The notes under the pieces were generated by a model. That model was not told where the DNA came from. It made no database searches and saw only the letters and a list, made by a program, of their open reading frames with translations. From the IMG/VR virus record IMGVR_UViG_3300030104_001706, positions 1 through 33,818 of that record: a stretch of 33,818 nt of DNA, one strand, 5' to 3'. The DNA comes from a virus. This document shows, piece after piece, positions 20,624-29,389 of the stretch. A program made the position numbers and the translations under genes. The first letter of the stretch is position 1, and each line of letters starts with the position of its first letter.

Positions 20624-20641
20624 TTTAATAATGGAGAATTT

Positions 20642-20857
20642 ATGAACATTAAATTAACAAATGGAAAAAAAATAATTACAAGACCAAAAGAACAATATGA
20701 AGCTAATTTACAACATTTTAAAATGAGAGGTTATGCTCCTGTTAATGATGTAAAAAAAGAAATTAAAAAAGCGACAAAGGATAACATTTCTGATAAAATA
20801 GTTGAATTAAAACCAAAGAAGAAAAAAAATGTTAAAAAAACTAAAAAAAAGAATTAA
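20642..20857 (+). CDS. Small basic head-module protein
   Basis: A 71-residue protein. 'IKLTNGKKIITRPKEQYEAN' and 'FKMRGYAPV' form a short folded start, followed by a Lys-rich tail. The same 'K-NG ... L ... GY' layout appears in the 54-residue protein at 22469. GGAGAATTT precedes the ATG. The role is unknown; location suggests a head or neck accessory. Confidence 0.65.
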   Translation: MNIKLTNGKKIITRPKEQYEANLQHFKMRGYAPVNDVKKEIKKATKDNISDKIVELKPKKKKNVKKTKKKN

Positions 20858-20890
20858 AAGACTTATTAATTGGATAATGGGTATTAGATA

Positions 20891-21376
20891 ATGGCTAATT
20901 ATACAGGTGCTGATGTTATAACAACTTCTGATATTACTAAATATCAACCTGATGCTTTTAGCTTTGGTATTGCTACAAGTGATACTGAAACAACAAACTT
21001 TTTAGCACAAACTACTAATGATATTTTAAGGCAATTAAGAATTGAATGGTGGCCTGTATATAAAACAAATGTATTTACAGATATAACAGTTTTAAATACT
21101 GCTGAAATGGTTAATACAAAAGTTAATTTAGACCAATTTGAAAGAGCAGGAGTATATTTATTTTTAGGTAGATTCTTTTGTCCAGCATTATCAAAATTTA
21201 GACCTGAAGCAGATAAAGATAGATTTGAAAGAATGGCAGAATATTATATGTCAGAATATAATAAAGAATGGAAATCTATTTTAGAAGATGGTGTTGAATA
21301 TGATACTGATGCAAGTGGAACTATTGTTTCAAACGAAAGAGAACCTTTGCATGGATTTAGAAGATTAAATAGATAA
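20891..21376 (+). CDS. Head-tail connector/adaptor protein
   Basis: A 161-residue, mainly helical protein: 'YTGADVITTSDITKYQPDAF', 'LRQLRIEWWPVYKT', 'ERAGVYLFLGRFFCPALSKF', then 'RFERMAEYYMSEYNKEWKSI'. Its position (first gene after the capsid in the neck block) and helical content fit the gp6/gp15-type adaptor that seals onto the portal. The gene overlaps the next by 1 bp. Confidence 0.72.
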   Translation: MANYTGADVITTSDITKYQPDAFSFGIATSDTETTNFLAQTTNDILRQLRIEWWPVYKTNVFTDITVLNTAEMVNTKVNLDQFERAGVYLFLGRFFCPALSKFRPEADKDRFERMAEYYMSEYNKEWKSILEDGVEYDTDASGTIVSNEREPLHGFRRLNR

Positions 21377-21840
21377 TGGCTTTAAGCATAAAAATTGATT
21401 CCAATGTAAAAATTGTTCAAGCTAAATATATAAAATTTATAAATAAATTTCCTCGTATTATTAAAATGGGGTTAGACCAAGCTGGAGAAAATTTAAAAAC
21501 TATTGTTGTTGATAGGACTCATAAAAGAGGTTTAGATATGAATAATAGAAAATTTGTTGGTTATTCTCCATATTATCAAGAATTAAAAGGTAAAAGCAAA
21601 GTTGATTTACAAGATACAAATAGAATGTTGCAATCAATAAGTTCAAGAGTTGTTTCAAGAAATAAAGCAGAAGTTTATTTTAGAAGTCAAAGAGAAGCAA
21701 CAAAGGCATTTAGGCACCAAACAGGACAAGGTAAATTGCCTGTAAGAAAGTTTTTTGGCTTTAATAAAAAGGTTGAAAAAGTTATTAAAAAAAATTATGA
21801 AAGATTTTTAAATCAACAAATTAAAAGTATGAAAATATGA
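21376..21840 (+). CDS. Neck/tail completion protein (phage virion morphogenesis type)
   Basis: A 154-residue basic protein with 'NNRKFVGYSPYYQELKGKSK', 'LQDTNRMLQSISSRV', 'AEVYFRSQREATKAFRHQTG' and 'LPVRKFFGF'. This pattern (K-F-x-x-Y...M..S...Y...H..G...PxRxFFG) matches the Mu gpG/P2 gpS-like virion morphogenesis family. It acts at the head-tail junction or as a tail completion protein. Confidence 0.8.
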   Translation: MALSIKIDSNVKIVQAKYIKFINKFPRIIKMGLDQAGENLKTIVVDRTHKRGLDMNNRKFVGYSPYYQELKGKSKVDLQDTNRMLQSISSRVVSRNKAEVYFRSQREATKAFRHQTGQGKLPVRKFFGFNKKVEKVIKKNYERFLNQQIKSMKI

Positions 21841-22274
21841 GTATTAGAGAAGATATTGCAAATCATATAGTTTCAACAATATCTGGAATATCAAGTCCAG
21901 CTATAAAAAAGGTTACTAGACAACCATTTGAATTAGATGAATTATCACAACAACAATATCCAGCAGTATTAGTTCAAACAATAGAAGAAACAAAAGAAGA
22001 TTCAGAATTAGGAAGTGGTGCTAAAACAAGAATAAATATATTAGAATTTGGTATAACTGCTTATGTTAAAACAAATGAAAGTAATATTGATACAGAAAGA
22101 AATAATGTTGCAAGTGCTATTGAAACAGAATTAGAATCTGATATTACTCGTAATAATAAAGCACTAGATACAGAAGTTATTTCTATTGAAACTGATGCTG
22201 GTACATTATTTCCTTATGGTGCAGTTTTATTAACTATAAGAGTAATGTATGAACATCAATCAGCAACCCCATAG
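21837..22274 (+). CDS. Tail terminator-like protein
   Basis: A 145-residue protein: 'REDIANHIVSTISGI' at the start, 'QYPAVLVQTIEETKED', 'TRINILEFGITAYVKTN' and a final strand 'GAVLLTIRVMYEHQ'. The alpha-beta pattern with a central bulk of beta strands and the position between the neck protein and the tail tube fit the gpU-like tail terminator hexamer. It starts by a 4-bp overlap with the previous gene. Confidence 0.72.
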   Translation: MSIREDIANHIVSTISGISSPAIKKVTRQPFELDELSQQQYPAVLVQTIEETKEDSELGSGAKTRINILEFGITAYVKTNESNIDTERNNVASAIETELESDITRNNKALDTEVISIETDAGTLFPYGAVLLTIRVMYEHQSATP

Positions 22275-22283
22275 GAGAATTAA

Positions 22284-22457
22284 ATGGATAAAAATTTAGA
22301 TAAAATTGAAAAAAAATTAGATAAATTAGAAGAACTTGTTCAAGACATTAGAGAATTATTAGAAAAACATAGAGAATATGATGATGATAATGTTGTAGAT
22401 GATGAAGATGAACAATGGGAAGATGATGAAGATATTGACGAAGAGGAAGAAAGATAG
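22284..22457 (+). CDS. Small acidic coiled-coil protein (57 aa)
   Basis: The ORF starts MDKNLDKIEKKLDKLEELVQ, a perfect short coiled coil, and ends in an Asp/Glu-rich tail (residues 32-56). AGGAG lies 7 bases before the ATG. The acidic tail is the opposite of the many basic small proteins in this genome. It sits between the tail terminator and tail tube and may be a tail assembly accessory. Confidence 0.65.
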   Translation: MDKNLDKIEKKLDKLEELVQDIRELLEKHREYDDDNVVDDEDEQWEDDEDIDEEEER

Positions 22458-22468
22458 TAAAAAGCATT

Positions 22469-22633
22469 ATGGCAAAAGATATTAAATTATACAAAGATGG
22501 TCATGAAGTAATTATCAATGAAACACAACTTGATAATTTTTTAGAACTTGGCTATAAGCAAGAACAAAATAAACCACAACCGAAAAAGGAAAAGGATAAC
22601 AAATGGCAACACACCACGGAAAAGAAGGCGTAG
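22469..22633 (+). CDS. Small protein overlapping the tail tube start (54 aa)
   Basis: The ORF starts MAKDIKLYKDGHEVIINETQ, then 'LDNFLELGYKQEQNK', and a Lys/Pro/Glu tail. Its last 31 bases overlap the tail tube gene in another frame, so its coding end contains that gene's ribosome binding site (AAAAGGA). The 'K-DG ... L ... GY' layout matches the small gene at 20642. The function is unknown. Confidence 0.6.
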   Translation: MAKDIKLYKDGHEVIINETQLDNFLELGYKQEQNKPQPKKEKDNKWQHTTEKKA

Positions 22634-22989
22634 TAAAAGCTGGTGGAACTGCAATTGGAGAATTGACAGGATTCACACTTGAAACTACTGCAGATGTTGT
22701 AGAAGATACAGAATTATCAGATGCAACAAAATCATTTGTAGCTGGAAGAACTTCGTTTAGTGGCTCATTAGATATGAGTTATGATGAAACAGATTCTCCA
22801 CAACAAACTTTAACAGTTGGTAGCACAATTGCTTTTATCTTATTACCAGAGGGTGCAACTTCTGGAGATGAAAGTTTTACAGGCTCAGGAATTGTTACAG
22901 GAATGTCAGTTACTAATGGTATGGACGCAATAGTTACTAGGTCAGTTACATTTCAAGGCACTGGAGCATTAACAAGAGGTACTGTCTAA
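22603..22989 (+). CDS. Major tail tube protein
   Basis: A 128-residue beta-rich protein: 'HHGKEGVVKAGGTAIGELTG', 'FTLETTADVVEDTELSD', 'GRTSFSGSLDMSYDETD' and 'MDAIVTRSVTFQGTGAL'. This pattern is typical of the small tail tube proteins of siphoviruses and gene transfer agents, which stack as hexamers around the tape measure. Very similar layouts precede the tail chaperone gene, as here. Confidence 0.88.
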   Translation: MATHHGKEGVVKAGGTAIGELTGFTLETTADVVEDTELSDATKSFVAGRTSFSGSLDMSYDETDSPQQTLTVGSTIAFILLPEGATSGDESFTGSGIVTGMSVTNGMDAIVTRSVTFQGTGALTRGTV

Positions 22990-22998
22990 TAAGACTTT

Positions 22999-23340
22999 AT
23001 GAAGTTAATAGAATCTGCTAAATCTCATTTTGAGTCTTTAGGTGTTCAGCACATAGAGGTTGATGAATGGAAAGATGAAGCTGGTAATCCAAGTATAATA
23101 TATTGGAATCCTATAACCTTATCAGAAAAAAATAAGTTATTTAAAAAATCAGATAACTTAAATGATGTTAGTATTTTAGCTGATATAGTGGTTATGAAAG
23201 CCATTGATAAAGATGGTAATAAATTATTTACATTAGAAGATAAATTAGCATTAATGCATAAAGTTGATTCTGACGTATTATCCAAGATAGCAACTGCTAT
23301 GGTACAAGCTATCAATCCTGACCAAGTAAAAAAAAACTAA
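22999..23340 (+). CDS. Tail assembly chaperone, short product
   Basis: A 113-residue protein between the tail tube and the tape measure, the usual place of the tail assembly chaperone (lambda gpG equivalent). It is helical in its second half ('LNDVSILADIVVMKAIDK', 'EDKLALMHKVDSDVLSKIAT'). It ends '...GTA AAA AAA AAC TAA', where a -1 slip produces the longer form described separately. Confidence 0.85.
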   Translation: MKLIESAKSHFESLGVQHIEVDEWKDEAGNPSIIYWNPITLSEKNKLFKKSDNLNDVSILADIVVMKAIDKDGNKLFTLEDKLALMHKVDSDVLSKIATAMVQAINPDQVKKN

Positions 23341-23507
23341 AATCTGAGCCTCAATTAAAGAATTGTTTTATTCTTGCTGATAGGTTAAAAATATCATTAA
23401 AACAAGTTTTACAAATGGAAGAATGGGAGTATAACCATTGGATAGGTTATCTTTTATTAGAACAAGAAGAACATGAACAAGCTATGAATAAATCAAGGCA
23501 TAGATAA
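22999..23507 (+). CDS. Tail assembly chaperone, long -1 frameshift product
   Basis: A -1 slip at 23331-23337 joins the 113-residue short product to 56 further residues in the -1 frame (first new codon CTA at 23337), ending at TAA 23505-23507. The extension reads 'LKSEPQLKNCFILADRLKIS', then 'LKQVLQMEEWEYNHWIGYLL'. It has no start codon or ribosome binding site of its own and good codon usage. The total is 169 residues. This is the lambda gpGT arrangement. The tape measure ATG overlaps its stop (TAATG). Confidence 0.85.
23331..23337 (+). promoter_or_regulatory. A AAA AAC slippery heptamer for -1 frameshifting
   Basis: The heptamer is in the correct phase (X XXY YYZ) and lies directly before the zero-frame stop TAA (23338-23340). 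The run is preceded by GTA AA, giving nine consecutive A. No strong downstream stem was obvious by eye, so the stop codon itself or an AT-rich pseudoknot may assist. Confidence 0.82.
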
Positions 23508-25441
23508 TGGCACAAAATTTAGTATTAAATATATTAGCAAAAGATAAAACTAAACAAGCGTTTAATGGTATTCGTTCAGGTTTAGCTAATTTAAGGTCAT
23601 CAATATTTTCTGTTCAATCTGCATTAATAGGTATAGGTGCTGGTTTAGTTGTTCGTTCATTTATTAATGTTGGAAGTCAAGTTGAAGATTTAGGTATTAG
23701 ATTTAATTTTTTATTTGGAAATGTAAAAGAGGGAACAAAAGCATTTGATAATTTAGTTAATTTCGCCGCTAAAGTACCTTTCTCATTAGAAGATATAGCT
23801 GGTGCATCAGGAAATTTGGCAGTTGTAGCAAAAGATGCAGATGATTTAACAAGAATATTAAAAATAACAGGTAATGTTGCCGCCGTTACAGGATTAGACT
23901 TTCAATTAACAGCCACACAAATACAAAGGTCATTTGCTGGTGGTATTGCTTCAGCAGAAGTATTTAGAGAAAGAGGTGTAAGAGCATTATTAGGATTCAA
24001 AGCTGGTGCAACAGTATCCGTTGAAGAAACAATAAAAGCATTTGAAGATACATTTGGTGAGAATGGTAGATTTTCTAAAGCAACAGAAGTTTTAGCAACA
24101 ACATTTACAGGAACAATGTCAATGTTAGGCGATAAATTATTTAAATTCAGAAGAGATACAAACCAAGCTGGATTTTTTGATTTTATTAAACAAGCATTGG
24201 TAGATGTAAATAAACTAATAGAAAACAATGATGAATTATTAAAAAAATTAGCACGTCAAACATCTGATTTTATGATTAATGTAACTAAAAATGTTTTAAT
24301 TGGTGGAGCCGTTTTATTAGATACATTAAGACCTATATTTCAAATGGTAGGAAAAGCAATAGGTGGAATTATTCAATCAGTAAAAGCATTACCATCAGGA
24401 ATTAGAGAATTTGGTATTGTTGGTTTTTTAATGTTAGGTGGTAAAGGTAAATTACTTGTTATTACTATAATGGCAACAATAGATATAATTAGATCGGCAT
24501 TAGGTAGCTTGTTAGAAACTTACGCTAATATTTTAGACAAAATAAATTCTGGTATGCGTAAATTAAAATTAATTAGCCAAGAAACTTTTGAAGCTAATAT
24601 TATGACATTTGATCAAATGTTTGCAACTGCACAAAAGCTAAAAACACCATTAGAAGTTATTAATCAACAATCTGGAGAAACAAAAGAAAATTTTGGACAA
24701 GCAGAAGCTACTATTAGAAAGTTTTTAAAAAGTTTAGAAGAAAACGCTGAAATTTCAAAAAAACAATTTAATGAAATGATGAATGCACTTGATAGTGCAG
24801 ATAAATCAGCAAAAGAATTTGGTTTAAGTTTTGCAAAAATTAAAGATGGTGTTTTACAATCATTTAAAAAAGACTTTGAAAGTTTAAACAATACAATTAC
24901 AAAAATGGCTACAAGTGGAATTAAAGCATTTTCAAGAGGATTAGCAGAAGCATTAGTTCTTGGTAAAGATTTAAATATGACATTCAAAGAAATAGCACAA
25001 AAATTATTAGTAGATATTGTAGCTTTTACAATACAAATAGTAATTCAAGAAACAATTAGAAACGCATTAAAAAAAGAACAAGTAGATGATGAGGCAAAAA
25101 TAACAAATGAATTAAGATCACAAACAACAGAATTAAAAAGACAATTAGCATTAAGAGCAGTTACATCTTTCTTTGGTGGTGGCTTTGCTCAAGGTGGTGC
25201 AGTATCAAAAGGCAAACCAATATTAGTTGGAGAAAAAGGCCCCGAATTGTTCGTACCAAATCAAACAGGACAAATAACTCAAAATGCAAGAGGTACAAGT
25301 GGTAAATCTGCAGTTGTTAATTTTAATATTAACACAATAGATTCAAGAGGTTTTGATGAAGCATTACAGGAAAACAGAGGAACAATAACTGCAATAATAA
25401 ATAATGCTTTAACTGAAAAAGGTAGAGGAGAATTAATTTAA
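23507..25441 (+). CDS. Tape measure protein
   Basis: A 644-residue protein. 'LNILAKDKTKQAFNGIRSGL' at the start and 'VGSQVEDLGIRFNFLFGNVK' are typical of tape measures. Hydrophobic helices near residues 255-285 and 300-330 would be the membrane-inserting part, and long amphipathic helices follow. The C-terminal 'FGGGFAQGGAVSKGKPILVG' and 'EKGPELFVPN' motif is the common end of lambda-like tape measures. At about 1.5 angstrom per residue the tail would be 95-100 nm (inference). The start overlaps the frameshifted chaperone stop. Confidence 0.92.
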   Translation: MAQNLVLNILAKDKTKQAFNGIRSGLANLRSSIFSVQSALIGIGAGLVVRSFINVGSQVEDLGIRFNFLFGNVKEGTKAFDNLVNFAAKVPFSLEDIAGASGNLAVVAKDADDLTRILKITGNVAAVTGLDFQLTATQIQRSFAGGIASAEVFRERGVRALLGFKAGATVSVEETIKAFEDTFGENGRFSKATEVLATTFTGTMSMLGDKLFKFRRDTNQAGFFDFIKQALVDVNKLIENNDELLKKLARQTSDFMINVTKNVLIGGAVLLDTLRPIFQMVGKAIGGIIQSVKALPSGIREFGIVGFLMLGGKGKLLVITIMATIDIIRSALGSLLETYANILDKINSGMRKLKLISQETFEANIMTFDQMFATAQKLKTPLEVINQQSGETKENFGQAEATIRKFLKSLEENAEISKKQFNEMMNALDSADKSAKEFGLSFAKIKDGVLQSFKKDFESLNNTITKMATSGIKAFSRGLAEALVLGKDLNMTFKEIAQKLLVDIVAFTIQIVIQETIRNALKKEQVDDEAKITNELRSQTTELKRQLALRAVTSFFGGGFAQGGAVSKGKPILVGEKGPELFVPNQTGQITQNARGTSGKSAVVNFNINTIDSRGFDEALQENRGTITAIINNALTEKGRGELI

Positions 25442-26061
25442 TGGCTGGTGCATTTCCAATAGCAACTGCAAAATTTGAAACTATGGGTATAAAATCCATA
25501 CAAAATACTATTGTATCAAAATCAATAAATGGAAAAAAATTATCAAGAACAGTTGATAATCAAAGATTCGGTTTTACTGCAAGGGTTATTATTGGTAAAA
25601 GGTCAGATATATATGGAAGTTTAATGGCATTCATAGTTAAACAAAGGTCAGGAAAAGAAAATTTTACTATTATACCACCAGATGTTAGTTCAACAAAAGG
25701 AAACGAATCAGGAACAGTTTTGATTAATGGTGCACATTCAGCTGGAGATACCACAATAGCTATGGACGGCTTTGGTGGTGATGGGTCAGGCAGATTTAAA
25801 GCAGGAGACTTAATTAAATTTGCCTCCCATACAAAAGTTTATATGATTGTTGAAGATGTAACTTCATCATCAAACGCCTCAACTGTAACCATTGAACCAC
25901 CTTTAATAGCAGATTTAACAAATAATAGTGTAGTTACATATAATAATGTTTCTTTTACTGTACATTTAACAAATGATATTCAAGAATTTGGTGCAGTAGG
26001 AACAAATAATGATGGAGATGTATTATATCAATTTGAATTTGATGTTGAAGAATCTCTATAA
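25441..26061 (+). CDS. Distal tail protein-like (GTA gp12-position)
   Basis: A 206-residue beta-rich protein. The ends ('FETMGIKSIQNTIVSKSING', 'YQFEFDVEESL') look like the distal tail fold. The middle contains an inserted domain ('SGTVLINGAHSAGDTTIAMD', 'KAGDLIKFASHTKVYMIVED'). It directly follows the tape measure, overlapping it by 1 bp. That is the site of the distal tail protein (DUF2460 in gene transfer agents) in related tails. The family is assigned by place and pattern. Confidence 0.68.
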   Translation: MAGAFPIATAKFETMGIKSIQNTIVSKSINGKKLSRTVDNQRFGFTARVIIGKRSDIYGSLMAFIVKQRSGKENFTIIPPDVSSTKGNESGTVLINGAHSAGDTTIAMDGFGGDGSGRFKAGDLIKFASHTKVYMIVEDVTSSSNASTVTIEPPLIADLTNNSVVTYNNVSFTVHLTNDIQEFGAVGTNNDGDVLYQFEFDVEESL

Positions 26062-26291
26062 TGGCTAAATATTTAATAAGGCATTTGGTTACTGCTGATT
26101 TTGTTGCAGAAAAAGTAGTTGATGAAAGCGAAATAGATATTGTCAAAAATGATTTAAAAGCTGATTGTATTCCTAATGGAACTTTTAGCTTTCTTATGTT
26201 AAAAGGAACTGAAAAAACAATAAGAACAACATACGAATTATATGACGAGAAGCTTAACGACGGCAGTAAAAACCCAACTAGCAACAAATGA
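26061..26291 (+). CDS. Hypothetical tail-module protein
   Basis: A 76-residue protein: 'MAKYLIRHLVTADFVAEKVV', then 'LKADCIPNGTFSFLMLK', and a charged end. It shares 1 bp with the upstream stop and its last 50 bases overlap the next gene. No family is recognised. It is probably a minor tail or assembly protein. Confidence 0.6.
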   Translation: MAKYLIRHLVTADFVAEKVVDESEIDIVKNDLKADCIPNGTFSFLMLKGTEKTIRTTYELYDEKLNDGSKNPTSNK

Positions 26292-26808
26292 AATACGACC
26301 ATTTCATTTATTAACAATAGGATTTAGTACTCCTGTTAATCTTACTGATAATAGTTTTAATATAACATCTTCAATATCAGGTTCTAGTACAACATATACT
26401 GCTTCGCCATTTTTAGTTTCAACACCATCATTTACAGAAGAAACCGATATTACTAAAACAAGTTTGACAATAGATTTATCAGGTGCAGATTTAACATTTA
26501 TATCAACTGCATTAAATGAAAATATTGTTAATGATAGTGTAGTTATTTATAGAGGTTTATTAGATTCAAATAATTCAGTAATTGCTGACCCTTTGTTATT
26601 ATATCAAGGAACAATAGATACATATGCTATAAGTGAGGCAGATACAGAATCAGCATTATCTTTAACTGTTGTTTCACATTGGGCAGACTTTGAAAAAAAA
26701 TCAGGAAGATTAACAAATAATAATTCACAACAAAGATTTTTTTCAACAGATGTTGGAATGGATTTTTCAAGTCAAACTGTATTAGATATTAAATGGGGTT
26801 CTAAATGA
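26242..26808 (+). CDS. DUF2163-like tail hub protein (GTA gp13-type)
   Basis: A 188-residue protein. Its start 'TRSLTTAVKTQLATNEIRPF' and 'TDITKTSLTIDLSGAD', 'VIYRGLLDSN', 'LLLYQGTIDTYAISEADTES', then 'WADFEKKSGRLTNNNSQQRF' fit the DUF2163 hub proteins next to the tail tip in gene transfer agents and marine siphoviruses. The 50-bp overlap with the upstream gene is unusually long, but the N-terminus aligns with the family, so this start is kept. Confidence 0.75.
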   Translation: MTRSLTTAVKTQLATNEIRPFHLLTIGFSTPVNLTDNSFNITSSISGSSTTYTASPFLVSTPSFTEETDITKTSLTIDLSGADLTFISTALNENIVNDSVVIYRGLLDSNNSVIADPLLLYQGTIDTYAISEADTESALSLTVVSHWADFEKKSGRLTNNNSQQRFFSTDVGMDFSSQTVLDIKWGSK

Positions 26809-27218
26809 CAACATTTGATGAAATTATTAAGTTATATTATAAATTTGATAAATATAAAAAATTTACATATCCAGAATTGTATTACCATATTTTACCATCT
26901 ATAAATAATAACCAATATAAAATTTTTAAAGATGAAACAGACATATATGGTTTTGTTAATTGGGCGTTTCTTGATGAAACAATAGAAGATAATTATAAAA
27001 AAAACGCAACCATTTATAAAAACGAATGGAAAAGTGGTAATAAATTATGGTTACATGATATTGTTATATCTAAAAATGCAAAAGAAATTATGGCATGGGT
27101 TTATAATCATTTTAAAAATTATTTAAAAGTAAATGAAGCAATACATTGGTTAAGATTAGATAATAATGATAATGTTTATAGAATATCTAAAAAATATAAA
27201 AGGGAGTTTCATAATTAA
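26805..27218 (+). CDS. HlyC/RTX toxin-activating acyltransferase-like protein
   Basis: A 137-residue protein. By eye it aligns along most of its length with HlyC-type lysine acyltransferases: 'ILPSINNNQYKIF' (29-41) against VLPAI.ANQYALL, 'GFVNWAFLDETIE' (49-61) against the family's W-A-x-L-S/D, and 'EWKSGNKLWLHD' (74-85) against DW.SGDRKWF.D. The catalytic Asp is kept (D85), but the catalytic His falls on Y17 and the Asn position on H28. Known members transfer fatty acyl groups from ACP to toxin lysines. Here no toxin is present; it sits between DUF2163 and the tail tip, so a tail protein may be the substrate (inference). Confidence 0.72.
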   Translation: MTTFDEIIKLYYKFDKYKKFTYPELYYHILPSINNNQYKIFKDETDIYGFVNWAFLDETIEDNYKKNATIYKNEWKSGNKLWLHDIVISKNAKEIMAWVYNHFKNYLKVNEAIHWLRLDNNDNVYRISKKYKREFHN

Positions 27219-29389
27219 TGGGTGGTGTAGTAAAAAAAGCAACAAAAGTATTTAGAGCAGTAAGGGTTTTTAAATTTTTATCAAATATAAATCCATGGGT
27301 TGCTCTTGGTGTATTTGCTGTTGGTTGGTTATTTATGCGTTCAAGAAAACCTGATGCTCCTGATTATGGAACTAATGATTTTGATGCTACTGAAAAAGGA
27401 ATATTAATAAATAAGCAATCTAATAATTCAAGTATTCCTGTTGTATATGGAGAAAGATTAATTGGTGGAACAAGAGTCTTTATAGAAACTTCAGGAACAG
27501 ATAATACTTATTTATATGTTGCTTTAGTTTTATGCGAGGGCGAAATAAATTCAATTGAAGAAATAAGGGTAGATGAAAAAGTAGTAACTTTTGATGGTGC
27601 ATTATCTGATAATGTTCAAAGAAATGTAGCAAGTTCAGATTCAAATTTTTATAAAGCTGACCCAAATGTTGAAGGCTCATCTGCTGAAAGTACAATTTTA
27701 ATAGAGCCACATTTTGGTACTGATGGACAAAGTGCATCTAGTTTATTATCAACATTATCATCTTGGGGTAGTAATCATAAATTATCTGGAATTGCATATT
27801 TGGCTTTAAGATTTAAATGGAATCAAGATGTATTTGGTGGAATACCACAAGTACAAGCAAAAATTAAAGGAAAAAAAATAGTAACTTTAGCATCTAATTT
27901 ATCAGAACAAACTGCATCTTTTTCAACAAATCCAGCTTTTTGTTTATTAGATTATTTAAGAAACGAAAGATATGGTAAAGGTTTAGCTACATCAAGTTTA
28001 GATTTACAAAGTTTTTATGATGCTTCTCAAATTTGTGAAACACAAGTTACTCCATATGGAAGTGCAAGTGATATTAATATATTTGATTGTAATGCAGTTA
28101 TTGATACATCAAAAAAAGTAATTGATAATGTAAGAGAAATTGTAAAAGGTATGCGAGGTTATTTACCATTTGTTCAAGGTAAATATAGATTAAATATTGA
28201 AGCAACAGGAACAGCTTCTGTATCATTAAGTGAAGATGATATTATTGGTGGATATGCTTTAGCAAGTCCAAGTAAAAATTCTAAATATAACCGTGTATTA
28301 GTATCATTTGTAAATCCAGAAAGAAATTATCAAGTTGATGAAATACAGTACCCAGCTATTGATGATAGTGGTTATGCTACTGCCGATAAACATGCAACAA
28401 TGAAATCAGTAGATGGTGGTTTTTTACTTGAAGGAAGATTTGATTTTAGAACAATCACAAGTCCATATCAAGCCGAAGAAATGGCAGAGATAATTTTGCG
28501 AAGGTCTAGGGAAGCACTTGGATTAAATTTAAATGTAGGTTTCAAAGCATATGAACTTCATGTTGGCGATTTAGTTAATATTTCTATTTCAAGTTTAGGT
28601 TTTTCAAATAAAACATTTCGTGTACTTTCAATGACATTTAATGAAGATTATACAATAGGTTTATCTTGTGTTGAATATCAAGCATCACATTATACATGGG
28701 CGTCAAAAGCACAAGTTTCAAGTACTCCAGCAACTAATTTACCAAATCCATTTTCAATACAGGCACCAGCTGGTTTAACATTAACAGATGAAATGATTGA
28801 ATATGCAGATGGTGTTGTCCTTACAAGATTAAATATATTAATTACAGCAAGTTCAGATAAATTTGTTCAATATTATCAAGTTGAAGCAAAACAAAGCACA
28901 GAATCTAATTTTAAAATTATATCAAATGGTACACAATTAAGACATGAACTTTTAAATGTTGTTGATGATGCAACTTATGATGTTAGAGTAAAAGCAATAA
29001 ATTCTTTTGGCGTTTCTTCTAGTTATACATCTTCATCAAGAAAGATTATTGGCGCAACAGAAATACCATCAGATGTAGATGATTTATCTGTGTCAATGGT
29101 GGGTTCAAATCAAATGGAATTGTCATGGACTCCTGTAGAAGATTTAGATATTTCTTGGTATGAAATTAGGTTTCAAAATGTTACAAGTGGTGCTACTTGG
29201 AATGAAAGCACACCAATAGCAAAAGTTGTTAGAAGAAAATCAAATGCAGTAACATTAAACGCACAAGTTGGTAGCTATTGTATAAAAGCAGTAGATAAAT
29301 TAGGAAATAGTTCTGCAAACGCATCTATTGTATCAACTAATATTTCTGGATTGCAAAATTTTACAAATGTTTTAACTTTGAGTGAATAA
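27218..29389 (+). CDS. Tail tip / host specificity protein (gpJ or GTA gp15-like)
   Basis: A 723-residue protein. A basic, hydrophobic N-terminus ('NPWVALGVFAVGWLFM', about 25-40) is followed by 'SIPVVYGERLIGGTRVFIET', a classic element of gpJ-type tail tip proteins, then baseplate-like domains ('LLDYLRNERYGKGL', 'RNYQVDEIQYPAIDD'). From about residue 520 there are two FnIII-like repeats ('YDVRVKAINSFGVSS', 'LSWTPVEDLDISWYEIRF'). It should form the central hub of the tail tip and contact the receptor or carry fibres. Confidence 0.88.
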   Translation: MGGVVKKATKVFRAVRVFKFLSNINPWVALGVFAVGWLFMRSRKPDAPDYGTNDFDATEKGILINKQSNNSSIPVVYGERLIGGTRVFIETSGTDNTYLYVALVLCEGEINSIEEIRVDEKVVTFDGALSDNVQRNVASSDSNFYKADPNVEGSSAESTILIEPHFGTDGQSASSLLSTLSSWGSNHKLSGIAYLALRFKWNQDVFGGIPQVQAKIKGKKIVTLASNLSEQTASFSTNPAFCLLDYLRNERYGKGLATSSLDLQSFYDASQICETQVTPYGSASDINIFDCNAVIDTSKKVIDNVREIVKGMRGYLPFVQGKYRLNIEATGTASVSLSEDDIIGGYALASPSKNSKYNRVLVSFVNPERNYQVDEIQYPAIDDSGYATADKHATMKSVDGGFLLEGRFDFRTITSPYQAEEMAEIILRRSREALGLNLNVGFKAYELHVGDLVNISISSLGFSNKTFRVLSMTFNEDYTIGLSCVEYQASHYTWASKAQVSSTPATNLPNPFSIQAPAGLTLTDEMIEYADGVVLTRLNILITASSDKFVQYYQVEAKQSTESNFKIISNGTQLRHELLNVVDDATYDVRVKAINSFGVSSSYTSSSRKIIGATEIPSDVDDLSVSMVGSNQMELSWTPVEDLDISWYEIRFQNVTSGATWNESTPIAKVVRRKSNAVTLNAQVGSYCIKAVDKLGNSSANASIVSTNISGLQNFTNVLTLSE

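Noticed and set aside
26805-27218. NlpC/P60 cell-wall peptidase expected at this tail position
   Set aside because: There is no catalytic Cys at all in the protein and no NlpC motif. The sequence instead follows the HlyC pattern.
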